In this document: in pieces, positions 6,228 through 10,580 of the stretch
Layout: every line of letters begins with the position of its first letter
How positions within the stretch are numbered: the stretch's first letter is position 1
Origin: Oscillibacter sp.
GTDB taxonomy: Bacteria; Bacillota; Clostridia; Oscillospirales; Oscillospiraceae
Assembly: GCA_017380995.1 (NCBI GenBank)
Contig: JAFOCY010000016.1
Location: 1 to 10,580 of the forward strand
Reading direction: 5' to 3'
Length of the DNA: 10,580 bases
Translations under genes and position numbers: made by a program
Notes under the pieces: model-generated
Databases searched by the model: none
The model's input: the letters and a program-made list of their open reading frames with translations, nothing else
Told to the model about the DNA's origin: nothing

Positions 6228-7163
6228 ATGGAACAGATCAAGGACCAGCAGACGATGCTGCAGGAGGCCCTGAATTTCGGCAAGCCTTATGTCCGCTATG
6301 GAAAGCCTGCCGGCTATATCCCCGAACTTGCCAAGATCGATCCCAACCGCCTGGGCGTAGCCCTGTGCAATCTGGATGGCACCATGGTCACTGCCGGTGA
6401 GGTAGATACCTATTTCACCATGCAGTCCATTTCCAAGGTCATGAGCCTGATCCTGGCCATTGCCCAGAACGGTTATGAATATGTGTTTACCAAGGTGGGC
6501 ATGGAGCCTACCGGCGACGCCTTCAACTCCATGGTCCGTCTGGACCAGTTGACGGACAATAAGCCCTTCAACCCCATGATCAATGCCGGAGCCATCGCCG
6601 TTGCAAGCTGTATCCGCGGAGCCAATTTGGCGGAGCGGCAGCAGGCCTGCGTGGAATTTGCCCGCACCCTGACCGGCAACCCTGAGGTGGATATCGATTT
6701 TTCCGTGTTCGCCTCTGAAAAGGCTACCGGTTACCGCAACCGTGCCATGATCAACCTCATGAAGTCCAACGGTATTATTGACGGCGAGCCGGAGGAACAT
6801 TTGGACCTGTACTTTTCCATCTGCTCCATCTCCTGCACCTGCAAGGATCTGGCTTACTTTGGCGCAGTGCTGGCCAATAACGGTGTGGATCCCCGCAGCG
6901 GCAAGGAACTGATCCCCCTGCGGGTGGTGAAGCTGGCCCGGTCCCTGATGGTCACTTGCGGTATGTACGATTACTCCGGTGAGTTTGCGGCTACCGTGGG
7001 TATGCCCTCCAAGTCCGGCGTTGGCGGCGGTATCTTGTCCGCGCCCATCGGTAAGTGCGGTATCGGCGTCTACGGCCCTGCACTGGACGTCAAGGGAAAC
7101 AGTGTGGGCGGATTGAAGATCCTGGAGTATCTGGCCAACGAGATGCAGCTGCACATGTTCTGA
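6228..7163 (+). CDS. glsA: Glutaminase A (beta-lactamase-fold type)
   Basis: Hydrolyses L-glutamine to L-glutamate and ammonia in the cytosol. The 311-residue length is typical for the GlsA family. Visible motifs are the serine-dependent S67-I-S-K70 catalytic tetrad start (QSISKV), NPMINAGAIA (the conserved asparagine-bearing substrate pocket), SCTCKDLAYFGAVLANNG, and the C-terminal MYDYSGEFA followed by GMPSKSGVGGGI. No STAS or ankyrin extension is present, unlike some longer homologues. AAGGAG (6211-6216) lies 11 nt before the ATG. No clear promoter of its own is seen in the 51-nt gap, so transcription probably comes from the dCMP deaminase promoter; a strong terminator follows. Glutamate and ammonia could feed nitrogen metabolism or acid tolerance, but the neighbours do not decide this. 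Confidence 0.96.
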   Translation: MEQIKDQQTMLQEALNFGKPYVRYGKPAGYIPELAKIDPNRLGVALCNLDGTMVTAGEVDTYFTMQSISKVMSLILAIAQNGYEYVFTKVGMEPTGDAFNSMVRLDQLTDNKPFNPMINAGAIAVASCIRGANLAERQQACVEFARTLTGNPEVDIDFSVFASEKATGYRNRAMINLMKSNGIIDGEPEEHLDLYFSICSISCTCKDLAYFGAVLANNGVDPRSGKELIPLRVVKLARSLMVTCGMYDYSGEFAATVGMPSKSGVGGGILSAPIGKCGIGVYGPALDVKGNSVGGLKILEYLANEMQLHMF

Positions 7164-7174
7164 ACAACCTTTTC

Positions 7175-7208
7175 AAAATCCCTCCGCCAGCGGCGGAGGG
7201 ATTTTTTG
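7175..7208 (+). terminator. Intrinsic terminator after glsA
   Basis: AAAATCCCTCCGCC (7175-7188) pairs perfectly with GGCGGAGGGATTTT (7192-7205) around a three-base AGC loop, and the T tract runs to 7207. It lies 11 nt after the glsA stop and ends the dCMP deaminase-glsA transcript. Confidence 0.93.
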
Positions 7209-7226
7209 TTATCGAATTTTCGATAA
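7209..7226. promoter_or_regulatory. 18-bp palindrome upstream of the NSS symporter promoter (candidate operator)
   Basis: TTATCGAA (7209-7216), TT, TTCGATAA (7219-7226): two perfect 8-bp arms around a 2-bp centre. It lies directly behind the glsA terminator and 20 nt upstream of the NSS -35 hexamer, a typical position for an activator site. The spacing between arms is too tight for an RNA hairpin, so dimeric protein binding is the more likely purpose. The regulator is not identifiable from this window. Confidence 0.5.
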
Positions 7227-7246
7227 CTGGAAAACGGAAAAAGTGA

Positions 7247-7274
7247 TTGCAAAGAGGCGGGAATTCTGTATAAT
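7247..7274 (+). promoter_or_regulatory. SigA-type promoter of the NSS symporter gene
   Basis: TTGCAA (7247-7252), a 16-nt spacer and a perfect TATAAT (7269-7274). The expected start is around 7281, giving a leader of about 25 nt that contains the GGGAGG ribosome binding site (7292-7297). Confidence 0.75.
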
Positions 7275-7305
7275 GAAAAAAGCAATATTTTGGGAGGCTA
7301 AAGCG

Positions 7306-8658
7306 ATGAAACGTGAAAATTTTCAGTCCAGACTGGGCTTCATATTGGTGAGCGCCGGATGCGCCATTGGCATTGGCAACGTCTGGAAATTTCCTTATGT
7401 GACCGGTGTCAACGGCGGCGGTGTGTTCGTCCTGTTCTATCTGTTGTTCCTGGCAATTATGGGCGTCCCTGTCCTGACAATGGAGCTGGCAGTAGGCCGC
7501 GCCAGCCGCAAGAGTGCCGTTCAGGGCTATGAGGCCCTGGAACCCAAGGGCAGCAAGTGGCACATCCACGGCTGGTTCTGCATCATTGGCTGCTATCTTT
7601 TGATGATGTATTATACCACCGTGGCCGGATGGATGCTGGGTTACTTCTATAAGTTCCTCACCGGAACCTTCTCCGGTATGGAGGCTGGCGCGGTGGACAG
7701 TGTGTTTGGCGCCATGCTGGGCAGCCCCGGTGAGATGACCACTTTCATGGCCATTATTGTTCTTGCCGGTTTCCTGGTGTGCAGCTTCGGCCTGCAAAAG
7801 GGATTGGAGCGCATCTCCAAGTACATGATGCTGGCTCTGCTTGGATTGATCGTGGTGCTGGCTGTCCACAGCTGCACGCTGCCCGGGGCGATCGAGGGCG
7901 TCAAGTTCTATCTGCTGCCGGATTTTGACCGTGCCGCCGAGGCAGGTCTTGGCAACGTTATCACCGCAGCTATGAACCAGTCCTTCTTTACCTTGTCTCT
8001 GGGCATTGCGGCTATGGAAATCTTTGGCAGCTACATGACCAAGGACAATACCCTCACCGGCGAGGCTGTGCGGATCTGCTGCCTGGATACCTTTGTGGCT
8101 ATGATGTCCGGCATGATCATTTTCCCGGCCTGCTTCTCCTTCGGCGTTTCTCCTGATGCCGGTCCCTCTCTCATCTTCATGACGCTGCCTAAGGTGTTTG
8201 TGAACATGGCCGGCGGCCGCATTTGGGGCACCCTGTTCTTCCTGTTCATGACCTTTGCCAGCTTTACTACGGTGATCTCCGTTTTTGAGAATCTGCTGGC
8301 TACCTGTATGGATAACTTTGGCTGGGACCGTAAGAAGTCCGTGATCATCAACTGCGTGTTCATCCTCGTGGCAAGTATGCCCTGCGTCCTGGGCTACAAT
8401 GTCTGGAGCGATGTGAGGCTCATTCGCGGTATGGATGTGCTGGACAGCGAGGACTTTATCGTCAGCAACCTGCTGCTGCCTCTGGGTTCTTTGGTCTATC
8501 TCCTGTTCTGTACCACCAAGTGGGGATGGGGCTTTGACAAGTATCTGGAGGAGACGAACACCGGCTCCGGATTGAAGATGCCTCGGGCCTTCAAGCCTTA
8601 CTTCCAGTTTGTACTGCCTGCTTTGATCCTGGTGATCCTGGTCCAGGGTCTGATCTGA
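7306..8658 (+). CDS. Sodium-dependent transporter, NSS/SNF family (11-TM MhsT-like)
   Basis: Inner-membrane symporter using the sodium gradient to import an amino acid or related solute. The 450-residue length matches the shorter bacterial NSS form with 11 helices (such as MhsT). TM1 carries GCAIGIGNVWKFPY (18-31), including the sodium-site Asn25, followed by NGGG (36-39), VPVLTMELAVGR, the TM6 motif FFTLSLGIAAMEIFGSYM with its break, and the TM8 sodium-site region FASFTTVISVFE. An earlier in-frame start at 7243 would lie within the promoter; ATG 7306 has GGGAGG 8 nt upstream and begins with MKRENFQSRLG, the usual family N-terminus. Glu238 within TM6 is noteworthy. The gene is monocistronic between its own promoter and terminator. 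The substrate cannot be told from sequence alone. Confidence 0.95.
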   Translation: MKRENFQSRLGFILVSAGCAIGIGNVWKFPYVTGVNGGGVFVLFYLLFLAIMGVPVLTMELAVGRASRKSAVQGYEALEPKGSKWHIHGWFCIIGCYLLMMYYTTVAGWMLGYFYKFLTGTFSGMEAGAVDSVFGAMLGSPGEMTTFMAIIVLAGFLVCSFGLQKGLERISKYMMLALLGLIVVLAVHSCTLPGAIEGVKFYLLPDFDRAAEAGLGNVITAAMNQSFFTLSLGIAAMEIFGSYMTKDNTLTGEAVRICCLDTFVAMMSGMIIFPACFSFGVSPDAGPSLIFMTLPKVFVNMAGGRIWGTLFFLFMTFASFTTVISVFENLLATCMDNFGWDRKKSVIINCVFILVASMPCVLGYNVWSDVRLIRGMDVLDSEDFIVSNLLLPLGSLVYLLFCTTKWGWGFDKYLEETNTGSGLKMPRAFKPYFQFVLPALILVILVQGLI

Positions 8659-8666
8659 ATCTAAGC

Positions 8667-8698
8667 AAAAAGAGACGGCGAGGCCGTCTCTTTTTGTT
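8667..8698 (+). terminator. Intrinsic terminator after the NSS symporter
   Basis: AAAAAGAGACGGC (8667-8679) pairs perfectly over 13 bp with GCCGTCTCTTTTT (8683-8695) around a GAG loop; the T tract is part of the 3' arm and continues as GTT. It starts 9 nt after the stop codon. The A tract on the 5' side could also stop minus-strand transcription. Confidence 0.92.
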
Positions 8699-8725
8699 GC
8701 CTGCCTTGGGCGGCTGTGTTAAGAT
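8697..8725 (+). promoter_or_regulatory. Candidate promoter of the 2HCT transporter gene
   Basis: TTGCCT (8697-8702), a 17-nt spacer and TAAGAT (8720-8725), with TG one base before the -10 (extended -10). The -35 hexamer overlaps the tail of the preceding terminator. The core GTGTTAAGAT is identical to that of the dCMP deaminase promoter. The leader would be about 23 nt and includes AGGGAGG (8741-8747). Confidence 0.55.
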
Positions 8726-8754
8726 GGTGGTAATGAATGTAGGGAGGGAAGAAT

Positions 8755-10026
8755 GTGGACCGCTTCAAAAAGGTACAGGTGGCTGGGCTGCCCCTGGGAC
8801 TGTACCTCCTTTGCCTGGCGCTGACGGTCGGGTGTATGTATGCCGGTGTGATCCCCCAGAAGATGATCCCGGCGCTGATGGTGCTGATGGTGCTGGGCGA
8901 AGGCCTGGCTTTCCTGGGAAACACCATCCCTGTGGTAAAGACTTATTTCGGCGGCTCTGTGATGTGCGTGTTGGGAGGCGCTGTGGTGACCTACCTGGGG
9001 CTCATTCCGGGGCAGACGCTGGAAACGCTGGATATTTTTATCAATGACAGTGGTTTTTTGGTCTTCTATATCGCGGCACTGATCACCGGAAGCCTATTTA
9101 ACGTGGACCGGGGGCTTCTTCTGCGGGCGACGGTGAAAATCCTGCCCGTTGCCTGCTGCTCCATGGCCGTGGGGGTTACGCTTTCCGGCGTGTTTGGCCT
9201 TCTGCTGGGCCAGGGCTTTTGGGAAGGTATTTTGTACATCGGCGTTCCCATGACCAGCGGGGGTATGACGGCGGGCACATTGCCCCTGTCCGAGATTTTT
9301 TCCCATGAACTGGGGGAGGAAGCCTCCCAGGTCCTGACCCGGATGGCTCCCGCTACCGTCCTTGGCAATGTGACGGCCATTGTTCTGGGAGGAATTTTGA
9401 ATAACCTGGGCCGCACCCGGCCTTCCATCACCGGCTACGGCACGCTGGTGAACGACGGCAAAGAGGTAAAAAAACCGAGACCCGTGGAACCGACTCTTAT
9501 GAACCTGTTTGCCGGTATGGTCCTGTCCTTTGCTTTTTACCAGCTGGGTGCGCTGCTGCATCACTTTGTGGATGTGGTTCCCACCTACGCCTGGATGATT
9601 TTGTGTGTTGTCATTGTGAAGTGCCTTGGCATCATGCCTGGGGAAATGGAGGATGCCGCCCGGGTCTGGGGCCAGTTTGCCATCAAGGCCTGGACCTACG
9701 CGTGCCTCGCAGGCATCGGCTTTGTCCTCATTGACCTGAAGACCATCCTCGCCACCCTCACGCCCCTCTACCTGCTGGCGGTCGTGACCATTGTCTGCGC
9801 CATCACGCTGACCGCCGCCCTTTTGGGAAAGGCGGTGGGCTTCTATCCGCTGGAGTCCGCCATTGCCGCGGGAATGTGCACCACCAACATGGGCGGCAGC
9901 GGCAATGTGGCCGTTCTCTCCAGCGCCCAGCGCATGGAGCTTCTGCCCTTTGCCCAGATCGTCACTCGCTCCTGCGGTGCCCTGATGCTCACCATCGGTG
10001 GTATTCTGGTCCAGATCGTCGGATAA
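8755..10026 (+). CDS. 2-hydroxycarboxylate transporter (2HCT/CitS-MaeP) family protein
   Basis: Inner-membrane secondary transporter, 423 residues (the family is about 440). 2HCT proteins move citrate, malate or related hydroxy-acids with sodium or protons, or exchange them for products. Many hydrophobic helices are visible across the whole length. The second family reentrant-loop motif is intact: MGGSGNVAVLSSAQRMELLPFAQI, with GGSG at 380-383 and a conserved arginine at 405 (TRSCG), 18 residues from the C-terminus, the place of the substrate-binding arginine (Arg428) in CitS. The first motif is altered: SGGMTAGTLPLS (168-179) has Thr172 where a GGxG glycine is expected. GTG 8755 is chosen because AGGGAGG lies 7 nt upstream. 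No lyase or decarboxylase gene accompanies it here, so the substrate is open. Confidence 0.9.
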   Translation: MDRFKKVQVAGLPLGLYLLCLALTVGCMYAGVIPQKMIPALMVLMVLGEGLAFLGNTIPVVKTYFGGSVMCVLGGAVVTYLGLIPGQTLETLDIFINDSGFLVFYIAALITGSLFNVDRGLLLRATVKILPVACCSMAVGVTLSGVFGLLLGQGFWEGILYIGVPMTSGGMTAGTLPLSEIFSHELGEEASQVLTRMAPATVLGNVTAIVLGGILNNLGRTRPSITGYGTLVNDGKEVKKPRPVEPTLMNLFAGMVLSFAFYQLGALLHHFVDVVPTYAWMILCVVIVKCLGIMPGEMEDAARVWGQFAIKAWTYACLAGIGFVLIDLKTILATLTPLYLLAVVTIVCAITLTAALLGKAVGFYPLESAIAAGMCTTNMGGSGNVAVLSSAQRMELLPFAQIVTRSCGALMLTIGGILVQIVG

Positions 10027-10037
10027 AAGAAAAAACT

Positions 10038-10067
10038 ACAGCCCCGGCTCGAAGGAGCCGGGGCTGT
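10038..10067. terminator. Terminator between the convergent 2HCT and fhs genes
   Basis: ACAGCCCCGGCTC (10038-10050) pairs perfectly over 13 bp with GAGCCGGGGCTGT (10055-10067) around GAAG. Read on the minus strand the stem is followed by AGTTTTTTCTTTT, so it is a strong terminator for fhs. In the plus direction the next bases are TGCTATGCAG before a T run, so it should be weaker for the 2HCT gene. Confidence 0.85.
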
Positions 10068-10084
10068 TGCTATGCAGTTTTTGA

Positions 10085-10580
10085 TCAGAAGAGCCCGGTG
10101 ATCTTGCCGTCCTCGTCCACGTCGATGCGCTCGGCAGCGGGGACCTTGGGAAGGCCGGGCATGGTCATGATATCGCCGGTGAGGGCCACCAGGAAGCCTG
10201 CGCCGGCAGAAACCTTCAGATTCCGCACGGTGATGGTGAAGCCCTTGGGAGCGCCCAGGAGGCTTGCATCATCAGAGAAGGAATACTGGGTCTTGGCCAT
10301 GCAGATGGGCAGCTTATCAAAGCCCAGGGCCTCCAGCTCCTTCATCTGCTTGCGGGCGCCTGCGGTGAGGGCCACGCCGTCAGCGTGATAGATCTTGGTG
10401 GCGATAGCGTTGAGCTTGGCCTCGATGGAGTCCTCTGCATCATAGGCGAAGGAGAAGTTGTTCTCCTCTTCGCACAGGCGCAGGACCTCTTCGGCCAGGG
10501 CAACGCCGCCTTCGCCGCCCTTGGCCCAGACCTCGGAGAGGGCCACGTTGACGCCCAGCTCGCGGCACTTCTCCTCCACC
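10085..10580 (-). CDS. fhs: Formate-tetrahydrofolate ligase, C-terminal part only
   Basis: Cytosolic ATP-dependent ligase joining formate to tetrahydrofolate to give 10-formyl-THF, an entry point to one-carbon metabolism and, in acetogens, the methyl branch of the Wood-Ljungdahl pathway. The frame is open to the right edge. The apparent start (GTG at 10579) lies inside conserved sequence, so the gene continues beyond the window; about 165 of the usual 550-560 residues are present. C-terminal family motifs are clear: [69 protein letters not shown] and the terminal [13 protein letters not shown]. It converges on the 2HCT gene with a terminator between them. The nucleotide-binding N-terminal part cannot be judged from here. 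Confidence 0.97.
   Translation of the reverse strand, partial: VEEKCRELGVNVALSEVWAKGGEGGVALAEEVLRLCEEENNFSFAYDAEDSIEAKLNAIATKIYHADGVALTAGARKQMKELEALGFDKLPICMAKTQYSFSDDASLLGAPKGFTITVRNLKVSAGAGFLVALTGDIMTMPGLPKVPAAERIDVDEDGKITGLF

Noticed and set aside
5634..7154. 506-residue open frame antisense to the dCMP deaminase and glsA
   Set aside because: It runs opposite two conserved genes and the gap between them. The His/Gly/Ala-rich translation resembles no family, and the frame is a by-product of codon bias on the + strand.
7243..7305. Upstream in-frame start for the NSS symporter
   Set aside because: It would begin inside the promoter, ahead of the TATAAT box, and adds residues not seen at the family N-terminus. 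ATG 7306 has a proper ribosome binding site.
7090..7869. 259-residue antisense frame across the glsA 3' end, terminator, NSS promoter and NSS 5' end
   Set aside because: It reads through a strong terminator hairpin and a promoter, has no convincing product, and the + strand genes there are certain.

Overview
The window reads as an ordinary chromosomal segment of a GC-rich anaerobic Firmicute. The best guess is an Oscillospiraceae/Ruminococcaceae-type gut Clostridia (Flavonifractor, Lawsonibacter or Oscillibacter-like). This is inferred from strong AGGAGG-type ribosome binding sites, compact U-tailed terminators, high third-position G+C, and the gene set: a UPF0371/DUF1846 protein, Tex, formate-tetrahydrofolate ligase, an 11-TM-type NSS symporter and a GlsA glutaminase. 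No tRNA, rRNA, CRISPR array, insertion sequence or phage gene was seen, and no stretch of more than 300 bases lacks a gene.

Layout. The left end (1-3591, + strand) holds the 3' part of a UPF0371/DUF1846 gene, a hairpin terminator and tex. A shared back-to-back terminator then separates tex from a minus-strand four-gene operon (5483 down to 3632): an ECF sigma factor, a zinc-finger anti-sigma factor with one membrane helix, a TM2-like multi-pass membrane protein and a small three-helix membrane protein. All four genes overlap by 4-14 nt, and an ECF-type promoter lies directly upstream. A 183-bp divergent intergenic region follows. On the + strand come a dCMP-deaminase-family gene and glsA (probably co-transcribed), a terminator, an 18-bp palindrome and a clear housekeeping promoter driving an NSS-family sodium symporter. 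Another terminator and promoter lead to a 2-hydroxycarboxylate transporter (2HCT) family protein. The right edge holds the C-terminal third of fhs on the minus strand.

How the parts work together. The sigma/anti-sigma operon looks like a self-regulated envelope-sensing switch. The anti-sigma has only a short outside segment, so the two co-encoded membrane proteins may contribute to sensing or may be effectors. The glsA-NSS-2HCT stretch puts a glutaminase beside two separately promoted secondary transporters for small organic solutes. This suggests a theme of amino acid and carboxylate use, but nothing in the sequence proves a single pathway. The most unusual points are the ECF promoter and overlapping membrane operon with a probable CTG start, the palindrome before the NSS promoter, a 17/19 match between two promoter regions, and a degenerate first GGxG motif in the 2HCT protein.
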